64,000 nucleotides of DNA from Bacteroidales bacterium (GTDB lineage Bacteria > Bacteroidota > Bacteroidia > Bacteroidales > UBA932). The stretch spans positions 1-64,000 of the forward strand of contig JAFYEZ010000040.1 in assembly GCA_017544005.1 (NCBI GenBank). The letters are read 5' to 3'. The notes below the pieces were generated by a model. It was given only the letters and a program-made list of their open reading frames with translations. It had not been told where the DNA came from and ran no database searches. A program made the position numbers and the translations under genes. Below are positions 8,650-17,945 of this stretch, in pieces. Every line of letters begins with the position of its first letter. Position 1 is the stretch's first letter.

Positions 8650-10119
8650 CTATTCCGTGCCCGCCGCTGACTTGGCCGGGAAGGAGACCTTAATCTTGTA
8701 TGGCACGCCGTTCAGCACGTCGGTGCGGCCGGTATACTGGGTGCCATAGTCCGTGGTGATCGTATCGACTGTCGTGTTGCAATAGACTGAGATATATAGT
8801 GTTCCAGCTTTCGGTGCCTTGATGCCGATATGCTTCTTGACGCCGTAGTCCACGTTGAGCCAGGCCGCCTCGCCCAGGAAGGCAAAGTCGCCCGGATGGG
8901 CCAGCAGCCAGAGGTCGTAATTCTCCGCGCCCTTGACCGGATCCAGTTTGATCACGAGCGAATCGCATCCTTCGGGAACCTCCACCGTGAAGTGGTGATA
9001 CTGTTTGTCCCCGATTCGGGTGAAGGCCGGGTCGGCATCGTGGGTAAACTTGTCCATCACGCGCACCTCGCCGGGCGTGAGTTCCGCCTTGACGCGCGGC
9101 AGGCCGTTGCCCTCCATCGCATACTGTTCCATGGCGGCCATCAGTTGGTTACGCTCGCCGTAGAGTACGCTTTCCGGGTGGGAACCGCAGGCGATTACGC
9201 GGCCCGAAAGCGCGTCCGCCTTGTAGGCCCAGATGGCCGGTTCGCCGTGGATGCGGCGCTTCAGCTGCCGGTCGCCCTGGTTGTAGCGGGCCAGGATTTC
9301 CGTCCCCTTGGGCCAGTAGCGGGAGGTGTCGGCCGAACATCCACCGTTGTGACGCACGCTGTCGATCCGCATGTCACCGCCGAAGTCATAGTACTTGAGC
9401 AGCGCGCTGCCCGGTTCGATATCGAGATCGATCCAGGAGTGTCCCAATTGGGTGTAGCGCACCATGCCCGGCCAGATGCGGGGGTACCAGTCGCAGAACT
9501 CGGGGCCTTTGGATTTTCGGATATAAGTGGCTGTCATATAGGCGCCTGCGCAGGATCCCAGATAGCTGCCTCCGTTCGCCACGAAGTCGCGGAATCGCTG
9601 CAGCCCCTCCTCGCCCAGCGTCTTGCCGTGCTGGACGGACTTGCCGCCGTTGACATAGATCATCCGGAAGCGCGGCGCACCGTCCGGGTAGAGCAGGCAG
9701 CCGTTTTCATCGATGGCGCTGCCCACCATCATCGCCGTCTGGAGCATCGTGTCCACCGCCGTCAGCTGTTTGGTGGGCGCCGACGCGAAGTACTCCAGCG
9801 AGTAGCCCATATAGAGGGTCGAAGGCAGGTCCGTGCGCGAATTGAGCACGATGCCGCCATCCATAAAGATATCCTTATAATATCCTTTGTCGTTGCGGCC
9901 CTTGCCGTTGCAGTTCTTGCCGGCAGTCGTTGTTGCGTCCTTGCCAGCCGGCGCTGTTGCCTCCTTGGTGGCCGATGTCGTTGCCTTGTTGCCGACATCC
10001 ACCGTTGCGTCATTGCCGGCTGTAGCCTGTGCGTTCTTGCTTCCGGGCGTGGCCTCTGCCGGAGCTATCACGATGACCGTCAGCACAATGGCCAGCAAAA
10101 TAGTGTAGCGAGATTTCAT
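8650..10119 (-). CDS. Secreted BPL_N / class I glutamine amidotransferase-like protein
   Basis: 489 residues from ATG at 10119 (MKSRYTILLAIVL, signal peptide ending about PAEA). Residues about 20-62 are a low-complexity Ala-Thr-Lys-Gly linker. Residues about 70-330 resemble the biotin-protein-ligase N-terminal (BPL_N) domain, a class I amidotransferase-like fold, with a nucleophile elbow GGSYLGSCAGAYM and a late CGSHPES. The remainder looks like a bacterial pre-peptidase C-terminal (PPC) beta-sandwich. The reaction is unknown; co-transcription with a D-aminoacylase suggests secreted amide or peptide processing. The start at 10119 was chosen because the -7 element at 10150-10157 would place the mRNA start almost on the upstream ATG at 10140. 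Confidence 0.75.
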   Translation of the reverse strand: MKSRYTILLAIVLTVIVIAPAEATPGSKNAQATAGNDATVDVGNKATTSATKEATAPAGKDATTTAGKNCNGKGRNDKGYYKDIFMDGGIVLNSRTDLPSTLYMGYSLEYFASAPTKQLTAVDTMLQTAMMVGSAIDENGCLLYPDGAPRFRMIYVNGGKSVQHGKTLGEEGLQRFRDFVANGGSYLGSCAGAYMTATYIRKSKGPEFCDWYPRIWPGMVRYTQLGHSWIDLDIEPGSALLKYYDFGGDMRIDSVRHNGGCSADTSRYWPKGTEILARYNQGDRQLKRRIHGEPAIWAYKADALSGRVIACGSHPESVLYGERNQLMAAMEQYAMEGNGLPRVKAELTPGEVRVMDKFTHDADPAFTRIGDKQYHHFTVEVPEGCDSLVIKLDPVKGAENYDLWLLAHPGDFAFLGEAAWLNVDYGVKKHIGIKAPKAGTLYISVYCNTTVDTITTDYGTQYTGRTDVLNGVPYKIKVSFPAKSAAGTE

Positions 10120-10149
10120 AGCGTAATACTCTTTGAGCATATTTCCGAC

Positions 10150-10157
10150 CAAAGATA
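10150..10157 (-). promoter_or_regulatory. -7 promoter element of the BPL_N-aminoacylase operon
   Basis: TATCTTTG on the minus strand, 31 bases before the chosen start at 10119. Confidence 0.65.
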
Positions 10158-10383
10158 GCAAAAAACCCGCCCGGATGTACCCTTCGCCTGGCTCCGTCCA
10201 CTGTGGCTCTTGTGTCTCCTTGGGCGGCCCAGGTGTCCCAGATCGTGTGTCACCTGGACCAGTCTCCTTCCCGATTGCCCGCGCAGTTACCGTGTCCGTC
10301 CGCCTATGTCTCGCTCGTTTCCTCCTCTTTTTGCTCTGTGCTTTCATCCATGTCTTGTTCGCCCCTGCCTGTCTGGTGCGGCC

Positions 10384-10523
10384 GCCAAAACCGTGCAGGG
10401 CGAGGGGCGCTGGAGGGCGCTGTAGCGGGGGTTGGGCTGAACGGGTGGCCGATTTCGGGCTGTCGTGCAAGCCGACATGCCCTACAGGCCCCTGAAACGC
10501 GGATCGCCCTGCACGGTTTTGGC
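10384..10523. repeat. Perfect 19-bp inverted repeat flanking about 100 bp
   Basis: GCCAAAACCGTGCAGGGCG at 10384-10402 is repeated in exact inverse at 10505-10523. The enclosed bases include CCTACAGG and CCTGAAACGCG words that recur inside hemW (37448-37513). Confidence 0.75.
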
Positions 10524-10572
10524 GAGATGCCGCAGTTTTGGCGAGATGCCGCAGTTTTGGCGAGATGCCGCG
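10516..10572 (+). repeat. Three tandem copies of a 19-bp unit
   Basis: GTTTTGGCGAGATGCCGCA occurs at 10516-10534 and 10535-10553, and with one change in the last base at 10554-10572. It overlaps the right arm of the 19-bp inverted repeat. Confidence 0.85.
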
Positions 10573-10648
10573 ACTTCGACGAAACGCCAGACCTTTTGCG
10601 GAATCGGGAGGCGGACAACCGATGCGCCGCCGGGGCGGGGTGCTGCCA

Positions 10649-10720
10649 GCGTCCCATTTCCAGGGACGCGAGAAGCATTTTGGGCCGTATTTGCTCCCTG
10701 CGTCCCTGATTTTGGGACGC
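10649..10720. repeat. Two related GCGTCCC-N7-GGGACGC hairpins
   Basis: Identical 7-bp arms with different 7-base loops occur at 10649-10669 and 10700-10720, 51 bases apart. No T-run follows, so they are unlikely to be simple terminators. Confidence 0.7.
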
Positions 10721-10872
10721 TAGGAGCACTCGACTTCCCCCGGTCCGGGCCGAGGGCGCCACACAGACAAGATGCTTGCCGATTGACCCGGGCGAGGGGG
10801 CGCACCGGCAGAAGGCGTGGCGCCGCCAGGGATAAAAAGAGCTGAATATGTGCTCGACGAGGGTTTTTGTGC

Positions 10873-10880
10873 TATTTTTG
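10873..10880 (+). promoter_or_regulatory. -7 promoter element of the RND efflux operon
   Basis: TATTTTTG, about 125 bases before the tolC-like start. No convincing -33 TTTG lies at the usual distance, so the promoter may need an activator. Confidence 0.5.
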
Positions 10881-11004
10881 CAGGCAATTTGGGGCGAAGT
10901 GCCGCGAAATGGCCCCGGTGGCTTGATTTTTGCTTTGGAGAAGCGTCCCTTTTGCGAATCGCGCCCCAGCGGCTGCGAAAAGACCCGATCGAAAGTTTAA
11001 AACC

Positions 11005-12387
11005 ATGAGATTCAATAAAATACAATTCATCAAAGCCGCGACGCTCGCCGTGGCTTTGGTCTTTTTTTCTTCGCGCGCGCTGGCGCAAGTGAATCCGGCC
11101 GCGCCGCAGCCCGCGCAGACTCCGCAGCTCGCGCAGCCGGCCGCCCCGGCCGACAGCACCCCCGCCCCGGCAAAACTCGCACTGACGCTCCAGCAGGCGC
11201 AGGAGATGGCGCTTCAGCACAGCACGGCCATCCTCAACGCCAATCTGGAGGTCCAGAAGGCCGAGGCCTCGCGCTGGCAGGCCATCGCCAGTATGCTGCC
11301 GCAGGTAAGCGCCTCGGTGGATTATTCCACCAACTTCGGCTACCAGATCGACCTGGGCGGCATGAAGATTTCCATGCCCCCGTCCGCCACCTTCGGCATC
11401 ACCACCGCCATGGCCTTCAGCGGCGCGCAGGTGGTCTCCATCCAGATGGCAAACATCTCGCGCCGGATGGCCGACCTCTCGCTGCACAAGAACGACAAGG
11501 AGATCGCGGACCAGGCCAAGCTGCTCTACTACTCTGCCCTGGTGACCGACGAAACCGTCAAGCTGCTGGAAGAGAACCACGAAAGCCTCAAGAAACTCTA
11601 TGAATACTCGGCCAGCTCGGTGCGCGTAGGCATCACCGAACAGACGGATGCCGACCAACTGCTGGTGCAGGTCAACACCATGGCCAACACCATCTCCTCC
11701 AGCAAGCGCCAGCTCGAGATGATCTACAACTCCATCCGGCTGCTGCTCAACGTGGACGTCGACACGGAGATTGTCCTGCTGCAGGGGCTCGACAACCTGG
11801 TGAACCAGGAATCGACCGGTGAACTGCTCGCGGAGAAGTTCGATGTGGAGGAGAACTACGACTTCCGCCTGCTCAAGGAGAGCACGGAGCTCGCCCGCAA
11901 GCAGGTGGCCCTTACCGGCTGGTCCGGCGGCCCCACGCTCAGCGTCTTCCACCAGTACAACGAGAAGAAATACTTCAGCGATGATGTCACGATGAACATG
12001 ACCCCGCCGAACATGCTCGGCGTGCAGCTGAACATCCCGCTCTTCACCTCCTGGAAGCAGGGTTCCGCCGTCAAGGCGGCCCGCATGACCTACAAGGAAC
12101 AGCTCAACACGCTGGAAAACACCCGCCTGGCGCTCAACATCCAGCATCGCCAGCTGGTCTATAACCTCACCTCCGCCATGGAGCGCTACGACACCCAGAA
12201 GCAGAGCGTGGAGGTGGCGCGCCGCGTCTTCGACAACATCGCCAAGAAATACGAATACGGCCTCTCCTCGAGCCTCGATCTGACCAACGCCGGCACGAGC
12301 CTCATCACCGCGCAGAGCAACTACGTGCAGGCCCTGCTGGAGATGGTCAATGCCCAGATATCCCTGGAACAACTCCTGAACAAATAA
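11005..12387 (+). CDS. TolC-family outer membrane efflux protein
   Basis: 460 residues with a signal peptide (MRFNKIQFIKAATLAVALVF, cleavage near ALA-Q) and an Ala-Pro-Gln-rich linker. Two outer-membrane efflux protein repeats follow (coiled-coil helices near 60-240 and 270-455). It would form the trimeric outer-membrane channel for the RND pump encoded immediately downstream. The ATG at 11005 is preferred to one 75 bases upstream because it opens directly into the signal peptide. Head of the operon TolC-adaptor-RND-PII-like protein, with gaps of 13, 3 and 3 bases. Confidence 0.92.
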   Translation: MRFNKIQFIKAATLAVALVFFSSRALAQVNPAAPQPAQTPQLAQPAAPADSTPAPAKLALTLQQAQEMALQHSTAILNANLEVQKAEASRWQAIASMLPQVSASVDYSTNFGYQIDLGGMKISMPPSATFGITTAMAFSGAQVVSIQMANISRRMADLSLHKNDKEIADQAKLLYYSALVTDETVKLLEENHESLKKLYEYSASSVRVGITEQTDADQLLVQVNTMANTISSSKRQLEMIYNSIRLLLNVDVDTEIVLLQGLDNLVNQESTGELLAEKFDVEENYDFRLLKESTELARKQVALTGWSGGPTLSVFHQYNEKKYFSDDVTMNMTPPNMLGVQLNIPLFTSWKQGSAVKAARMTYKEQLNTLENTRLALNIQHRQLVYNLTSAMERYDTQKQSVEVARRVFDNIAKKYEYGLSSSLDLTNAGTSLITAQSNYVQALLEMVNAQISLEQLLNK

Positions 12388-12400
12388 AGATAGTAACGAT

Positions 12401-13423
12401 ATGAAATCCCGAATCCTTCTCATCCTGCCCGCCGCAGCGCTCCTTCTTTCCGCCTGCGGAGCACGCCAACAGCAGAACGCGGCCGTGATGGCCGAACGTG
12501 TGGAACAGGTCCAGACCACCACCGTCTCCCGCAGCACTGTGACCCGTTCGCTGGAGGTCTCCTCCACGCTGCAGGGCTGGCAGACCATGAACATCGCCCC
12601 GTCGCTCACCGGCAAGATCGAGCACATCTACACCGAGGTCGGCACCCGCGTCCACAAGGGCGACATGCTCGTCCGGATGGACCGCAACCAGTACAACACG
12701 GCCAAACTGACCTACACCAACCTGAAGGTCGAGATGGACCGCGTGGAGGCCCTGCACCAGAGCGGCGCCGTCTCGCAGCAGACCTACGACCAGACAAAGC
12801 TCAGTTTTGACCAGGCTTCGGAAAGCTACAAGTTCCTGGAGCAGAATACCTTTGTCAAGGCGCAGTTCGACGGCGTCATCTCCGCCAAGAACTACGAGGA
12901 CGGCGAGCTCTACAGCGGCGCGCCCATCCTGGTGCTGACGCAGATCAATGTCCTCAAGGCGCTGATTGCCGTGCCGGAGAGCTACTTCCCCCACGTGAAG
13001 CAGGGGATGAAGGTCGAGATTGAATCCGACATCTACCCCGGCGAGAAGTTCCCCGCTACGATCGAGGTGATCTATCCGACCATCGACGCCGCCTCCCACA
13101 CCTTCCAGGTAAAGGTGCGCATCCCCAACAGCAGCCTGAAGCTCCGCCCGGGCATGTATGTCCACACCCGCGTGGAGATGGGCCAGGTGAACGCCATCAC
13201 CGTGCCCTACGAGGCTGTCCAGAAGATGACCGGCTCCAACGACCGCTTCGTTTTCATCAATGACGGCGGCGTGGCCCGCCGCGTCTTCGTGACGGTAGGC
13301 GCCCGCTACGACGCCGATGTGGAAATCCTGGGCGACGCCCTGAAAGAAGGTGACCGCCTCGTGACCGTGGGCCAGGCCAAACTGGTGGACGGCACGGCGC
13401 TCAACGTGGTAAAGGAGAACTAA
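12401..13423 (+). CDS. RND efflux periplasmic adaptor (membrane fusion protein)
   Basis: 340 residues, a lipoprotein (hydrophobic N-terminus ending LSACG). The order is a barrel-sandwich (lipoyl-like) half with TGKIEHIYTEVGTRVHKGDML near 69-89, a short alpha-hairpin (about 95-140), the second lipoyl half with FDGVISAKNYEDGELY near 150-166, a beta-barrel and a membrane-proximal domain. It links the RND permease to the TolC channel. The leader ends TAACGAT directly before the ATG, as in several genes of this window. Confidence 0.93.
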   Translation: MKSRILLILPAAALLLSACGARQQQNAAVMAERVEQVQTTTVSRSTVTRSLEVSSTLQGWQTMNIAPSLTGKIEHIYTEVGTRVHKGDMLVRMDRNQYNTAKLTYTNLKVEMDRVEALHQSGAVSQQTYDQTKLSFDQASESYKFLEQNTFVKAQFDGVISAKNYEDGELYSGAPILVLTQINVLKALIAVPESYFPHVKQGMKVEIESDIYPGEKFPATIEVIYPTIDAASHTFQVKVRIPNSSLKLRPGMYVHTRVEMGQVNAITVPYEAVQKMTGSNDRFVFINDGGVARRVFVTVGARYDADVEILGDALKEGDRLVTVGQAKLVDGTALNVVKEN

Positions 13424-13426
13424 CCG

Positions 13427-16400
13427 ATGAGTATCTACAAGACCGCTATCGGCAAACCGGTGACCACCGCGCTGATTTTCATCGCGGTGATCGTGATCGG
13501 CCTCTTCTCGGCCACCCGTCTCCCGATCGACCAGTTCCCGGAGATGGACCCGCCCTACATCACGGTGATGACCACCTATGCGGGGGCCAGCGCCAGTGAA
13601 ATCGAGACCAACGTCACCAAGATTATCGAGAACTCCCTGACCTCGGTGGACGGTCTCAAGGAGATGACCTCCTCCTCGCGCGACAACATGTCGGTCGTTT
13701 CGCTGGAAATGGAGTGGGGCTCCAACATGGACGAGGCCACCAACGACATCCGCTCCTATATCGACATGGCCAAGAACAACCTGCCTGACGGTTGTTCCAG
13801 CCCGATGATCTTCAAGCTGAACTCCAACCTGATGCCGGTCATCCAGTACGGCGTGACGGCCAAGGAGAGCTATGCCGGCCTGGAAAAGATTCTGGACGAC
13901 GAGGTGGTGCCGCAGCTGAACCGCATCAACGGCATCGGTACGGTTTCCATCTCCGGCGCCCCGGACCGCTATATCTATATTGACCTCGACCAGGCCCGGC
14001 TCGACGCCTACGGCCTGACGCTGGAGCAGGTGGCCAACGCCGTGGCTGCCAACAACCTGAACCTCTCTTCCGGTACCGTGAAGATGGACCGGCAGCAGTA
14101 TCAGATGCAGGTGCGGGGCGAGTACGGCCAGAGTGCGGAGATCGCCGACGTGGTGGTGGCCACGATGCCCTCCGGCCAGCAGATCTACGTCCGCGACCTG
14201 GCTTCGGTGCGCGACACCATCAAGGACCTCTCGCTCGACGAGAAACTCAACGGCAGCGACGCTGTCCGCCTGATGGTCACCAAGCAGTCCGGCGCCAACA
14301 CGGTGCAGATCTGCCGCGACGTGCGCCACGAGCTGGCCAAGCTGCAGAAGCGGCTGCCTTCCGACGTGCAGATCAACCTGATCTACGACTCTTCCGAAGA
14401 CATCCAGGGCTCGATCAACTCCCTCGCGGAATCCATCCTCTACGCCCTGCTCTTTGTGGTGCTGGTGGTCTTCTTCTTCCTGGGAGACTGGCGGGCCACG
14501 CTGATCATCGGCATCACGATCCCGATCTCGCTGATCGTCTCCTTCATCTACCTGGCCCTGGCGAACAGTTCGCTGAACATCATCTCGCTCTCCGCGCTGA
14601 CCGTGGCCATCGGTATGGTGGTGGACGACGCCATCGTGGTGCTCGAGAACATCAAGAAACATATCGACCGCGGCTCCTCGCCGCGTGAGGCGGCCATCTA
14701 CGCCACCAACGAGGTGTGGACCTCCGTGATTGCCACGACGCTGGTCATCGCGGCCGTCTTCATCCCGCTGACGATGCTCACCGGTATGGCCGGCATCCTC
14801 TTCAAGGAACTCGGCTGGATCGTCACCATCGTCGTGACCACCTCCACCGTGACGGCCATCTCCCTCATCCCGATGCTTTGCTCCAAGATTCTCAAGGGCA
14901 AGAAGGTGGAGATCGTGGACGGCAAGGTCGTGGAGGTTGAAAAGCACCGCGGCTTCTACCAGCGGGTGGTGGTCCGCTTCCTGGACAAGGTCGACACGGC
15001 CTATGCGCGCCTGCTGCGCTGGTGCCTGACGCACAAGGCGCTGACCATCTTCATCGCGCTGGCCTTCTTTGCCGCGACACTCATCCCGGCCCTCACCGGC
15101 CGCATCGGTACCGACTTCATGCAGAGCAGCGACAACGGCCGCATCAACGTGACGGTGGAACTGCAGCGCGGTACCCGCATCGAGGAGACCCTCAAGACGG
15201 CCCGCATGCTGGAGGAGCGCTTCATGGTGCTGGTGCCTGAGATCCAGCGCATTTCAACCTCCGCCGGCAGCAACGACGAGAGCAGCATCGGCGCGATGTT
15301 CAACTCCACCACCAACTACAAGATTTCGATGACGGTGGTCTGCAACAAGAAGAAAGAACGTACCCGCAGCGTCGAGGAGATTGCCGAGGTGCTGCGCCGC
15401 GAGATGGCCTCCTATCCGGAGATTATCACCGCATACGCGATGTCCGGCGGCGGAATGGGCATGGGCGGCGGCTCCACGGTGGATGTGGAGATCTACGGCT
15501 ACGACTTCGATGAGACGGGCCTCTTTGCCGACGAGCTCAAGCAGCGCATTTCGGAAGAGATCTCCGGCGCCCGCAACATCACCATCAGCCGCGACAAGGA
15601 CCGTCCCGAGCTGAAAGTTACCCTCGATAAGGAGAAGATCGCCCGCCACGGACTGAGCGCATCGGTGGTTTCCACCTACCTGCGCAACCGCGTGGCCGGC
15701 TTTACCGCCGGATTCCTCAAGGAGGACGGCGACGAATACAACATCGTGGTGCGTCTCAAAGAAGAGGACCGCAACTCCATTTCCGACATCCAGGCCTTCA
15801 CCATTCCCACCGCCACCGGCGCGCGCGTGAAACTCTCCGAGGTGGCCACGGTAGAGGAGTACTGGGCGCCGCAGAGTATCGACCGCAAGAGCCGCCAGCG
15901 CTACCTGAAAGTTTCCGTATCGCCGTTCCAGACTTCGCTCGGCCAGCTGGCCGGAGAGGTCCAGGCGTTGCTCGACCGGATGGCCGTACCCTCCGGCGTC
16001 ACGGTGGTCGTGGCCGGTGACTACGAGGACCAGCAGAAGACCTTCGGCGACATCATCCTGCTGGGCCTGCTGATCCTGCTGCTCGTCTATATCGTAATTG
16101 CCTCCCAGTTCGAATCGGTGGCCAAGCCGGCCGTCATCCTGCTCTCCGTGCCGTTCGCCGTCTCCGGCGTGGTGCTGGCCCTCTGGATCACCGGCACGAC
16201 GCTCGATATGATCGGCGCCCTCGGCCTGGTGATGCTGATCGGTATCGCCGTCAAGAACGGTATCGTGCTGGTGGACTACACCAACCTGATGCGCGACCGC
16301 GGCTACGCCCTGAACGAGGCCATCGCCCTCTCGGGCGCTTCGCGACTGCGTCCGGTGCTGATGACCGCCTTCACCACGCTGCTCGGTATGTTGCCAATGG

Positions 16401-16606
16401 CCCTCAGCACGGGCGAAGGCTCTGAGATGTGGCGGCCGCTGGGTATCGTCGTGATCGGCGGCCTGCTCGTTTCGACCTTCGTGACCCTGATCATCGTCCC
16501 GGTGGTCTATGGCATCCTCTCCCGCCACGGCGAGCGCGACAAGGAGGAGAAACAGCGCAAGGAGTACATATTCATGCAGATCGACCCTGCCAAAAATGAC
16601 AAGTAA
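13427..16606 (+). CDS. RND (HAE1-type) efflux permease
   Basis: 1059 residues with the AcrB-like plan: TM1 (about 13-30), a large periplasmic loop with two porter halves, TM2-6 (about 335-500), TM7 near 545, a second loop and TM8-12 (about 870-1030). The intramembrane proton-relay segment reads GMVVDDAIVVLEN, with the two adjacent Asp residues typical of hydrophobic and amphiphilic efflux pumps rather than metal pumps. It would export drugs, bile salts or similar compounds by proton antiport together with the adaptor and TolC protein of the same operon. Substrates cannot be inferred. Confidence 0.95.
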   Translation: MSIYKTAIGKPVTTALIFIAVIVIGLFSATRLPIDQFPEMDPPYITVMTTYAGASASEIETNVTKIIENSLTSVDGLKEMTSSSRDNMSVVSLEMEWGSNMDEATNDIRSYIDMAKNNLPDGCSSPMIFKLNSNLMPVIQYGVTAKESYAGLEKILDDEVVPQLNRINGIGTVSISGAPDRYIYIDLDQARLDAYGLTLEQVANAVAANNLNLSSGTVKMDRQQYQMQVRGEYGQSAEIADVVVATMPSGQQIYVRDLASVRDTIKDLSLDEKLNGSDAVRLMVTKQSGANTVQICRDVRHELAKLQKRLPSDVQINLIYDSSEDIQGSINSLAESILYALLFVVLVVFFFLGDWRATLIIGITIPISLIVSFIYLALANSSLNIISLSALTVAIGMVVDDAIVVLENIKKHIDRGSSPREAAIYATNEVWTSVIATTLVIAAVFIPLTMLTGMAGILFKELGWIVTIVVTTSTVTAISLIPMLCSKILKGKKVEIVDGKVVEVEKHRGFYQRVVVRFLDKVDTAYARLLRWCLTHKALTIFIALAFFAATLIPALTGRIGTDFMQSSDNGRINVTVELQRGTRIEETLKTARMLEERFMVLVPEIQRISTSAGSNDESSIGAMFNSTTNYKISMTVVCNKKKERTRSVEEIAEVLRREMASYPEIITAYAMSGGGMGMGGGSTVDVEIYGYDFDETGLFADELKQRISEEISGARNITISRDKDRPELKVTLDKEKIARHGLSASVVSTYLRNRVAGFTAGFLKEDGDEYNIVVRLKEEDRNSISDIQAFTIPTATGARVKLSEVATVEEYWAPQSIDRKSRQRYLKVSVSPFQTSLGQLAGEVQALLDRMAVPSGVTVVVAGDYEDQQKTFGDIILLGLLILLLVYIVIASQFESVAKPAVILLSVPFAVSGVVLALWITGTTLDMIGALGLVMLIGIAVKNGIVLVDYTNLMRDRGYALNEAIALSGASRLRPVLMTAFTTLLGMLPMALSTGEGSEMWRPLGIVVIGGLLVSTFVTLIIVPVVYGILSRHGERDKEEKQRKEYIFMQIDPAKNDK

Positions 16607-16609
16607 ACC

Positions 16610-16903
16610 ATGAAAAGCGTCTTTATCGTTTTTAACCAGGCCTTCACCTCCCGCGTGGAATACATGCTGGACGAACTGGGCCACCGCGGCTTCACTTTTT
16701 TTGAGAATGTGCAGGGCCGCGGCAGCGAGACCGGTGCCCCCCACCGGGGCACCCACACCTGGCCTGAGATGAACTCCGCGGTGCTGACCGTGGTCCCGGA
16801 CGACAAGGTGGACGAACTCCTCGACACGGTTCGCAAGCTCGACGCCCGCAACCGCGAAGTCGGCGTGCGCGCCTTTGTCTGGAACATTGAAAAATCCGTA
16901 TAA
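16610..16903 (+). CDS. Small PII-like (ferredoxin-fold) protein
   Basis: 97 residues, starting three bases after the RND permease stop. The pattern beta-alpha-beta-beta-alpha-beta (VFIVFNQAF; EYMLDELG; AVLTVVPDDKVDELLDTVRKL; RAFVWNIE) resembles the PII-like or DUF3240 group of small ferredoxin-like proteins, several of which are encoded next to RND or metal-efflux pumps. It may bind a small ligand and modulate the pump or its expression; no ligand can be inferred. Function uncertain. Confidence 0.6.
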   Translation: MKSVFIVFNQAFTSRVEYMLDELGHRGFTFFENVQGRGSETGAPHRGTHTWPEMNSAVLTVVPDDKVDELLDTVRKLDARNREVGVRAFVWNIEKSV

Positions 16904-16914
16904 TCAGCACAAGT

Positions 16915-16945
16915 TTTGCGTTTTATAAAAAAGTTTTTAACTTCG
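16915..16945 (+). promoter_or_regulatory. Promoter of trxA (TTTG-N19-TAACTTCG)
   Basis: TTTG at 16915-16918 and a -7-like TAACTTCG at 16938-16945 are separated by 19 bases; the ATG follows 23 bases later. Confidence 0.65.
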
Positions 16946-16968
16946 CTTTTCACAAACTGTCGAAAATT

Positions 16969-17286
16969 ATGGTAATTGAAGTAAACGACAAGAATTTTGA
17001 CGAGGTTCTGGCGGCTGCCAAAACCCCCGTGCTGGTGGATTTCTGGGCTGTCTGGTGCGGCCCCTGCCGGATGCTCTCCCCGCTGGTGGACGAGATGGCT
17101 GAAAAGTTCGAAGGCAAACTGACTGTGGCCAAGTGCAACGTGGACGAAGCCTCCGAGGCGCCCGCCAAATACGGCATCCGCAACATCCCCACGCTGCTTT
17201 TCTTCAAGAACGGCGAACTGGTGGACCGCAGCGTAGGCGCCCTGCCCAAGCCGGAACTCGAAGCCAAGATCAATAATCTTTTTTAA
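16969..17286 (+). CDS. trxA: Thioredoxin
   Basis: 105 residues, a complete thioredoxin with the active site WCGPC (in DFWAVWCGPCRM, near residue 30) and the cis-proline region GIRNIPTLLFF near 75. It is the cytosolic protein-disulfide reductant. A short 11-base gap separates it from the barrel protein that follows, so the two are probably co-transcribed. Confidence 0.96.
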   Translation: MVIEVNDKNFDEVLAAAKTPVLVDFWAVWCGPCRMLSPLVDEMAEKFEGKLTVAKCNVDEASEAPAKYGIRNIPTLLFFKNGELVDRSVGALPKPELEAKINNLF

Positions 17287-17297
17287 CTCATAATATT

Positions 17298-17945
17298 ATG
17301 AAAAAAGTTTCTGTTTTGTTTGCATCGTTCGTGATGCTGTTTGCCGTATGCGCAACGGCAAACGCAGGCGGCGGTCTCGTTGTCAAGGCAGGTGTCAACT
17401 ACTCGGACTTCAACTATAAGGAAGACCTGAAGAACATCTCTGACTTTGACTACAAAAATTTTGCTGGCTTCCATGCTGGTATCGGCTTCCAGACGGGCAG
17501 CCTCCTGGGCTTCTCCCTCCAGCCGGAACTCCTCTACCAGGTGAACAGCTCCTCGCTCGACGACACGGCCAACCTCAAGCTGAACACCCTTCAGCTGGTT
17601 GCCAACGTACAGTGGGGTATCGATCTCCTCGTGGTGAAGCCGTTCGTTTTTGCGGCTCCTTACTTCGCTTACAACCTCTCGCAGGCTGTGACGGGTGAAG
17701 GCGCAGAAGAGGCTGAAACCACCTATGCCGACATCATCCAGAAGGCAAAGGACGCAAAGTTTGACTACGGTATCGGCCTTGGTGTCGGTGTCGAGCTCTT
17801 CTCGGTTGTCCAGATCACGGCCAAGTACAACTGGGGCTTCGGCGAGTTCAAAGACTGGAAGACCCTGGCTGACAACTACAAAGACAAAGAAGGTTACAAT
17901 ATCTCCGAGGCTACCTTCCTGGTATCCCTCGCCGTCAAGTTCTAA
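17298..17945 (+). CDS. PorT-like outer membrane beta-barrel protein
   Basis: 215 residues. Signal peptide (VSVLFASFVMLFAVCATANA), then alternating hydrophobic/polar strands typical of the outer membrane beta-barrel (PorT family): GGLVVKAGVNYSDF, GFHAGIGFQTGSLLGFSLQPELLY and a final strand ending SLAVKF with a C-terminal Phe. Members are small barrels of mostly unknown function. Codon use suggests high expression. The stop overlaps the convergent trmB stop by four bases. Confidence 0.85.
   Translation: MKKVSVLFASFVMLFAVCATANAGGGLVVKAGVNYSDFNYKEDLKNISDFDYKNFAGFHAGIGFQTGSLLGFSLQPELLYQVNSSSLDDTANLKLNTLQLVANVQWGIDLLVVKPFVFAAPYFAYNLSQAVTGEGAEEAETTYADIIQKAKDAKFDYGIGLGVGVELFSVVQITAKYNWGFGEFKDWKTLADNYKDKEGYNISEATFLVSLAVKF

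Larger units (their letters stand above)
10158..10872. other. Gene-poor, repeat-rich intergenic tract
   Basis: No frame here has a recognisable protein or a usable start. The GC-rich tract carries several structures listed separately: a 19-bp inverted repeat, three tandem 19-mers and two GCGTCCC hairpins, plus CCAGGTG/CACCTGG arms at 10229-10257. A non-coding RNA or an accumulation of small repeats would both fit; nothing matches an RNA family I know. Confidence 0.5.

Noticed and set aside
10516..10572. CRISPR array
   Set aside because: The three 19-mers are directly adjacent without spacers and no cas gene is present.
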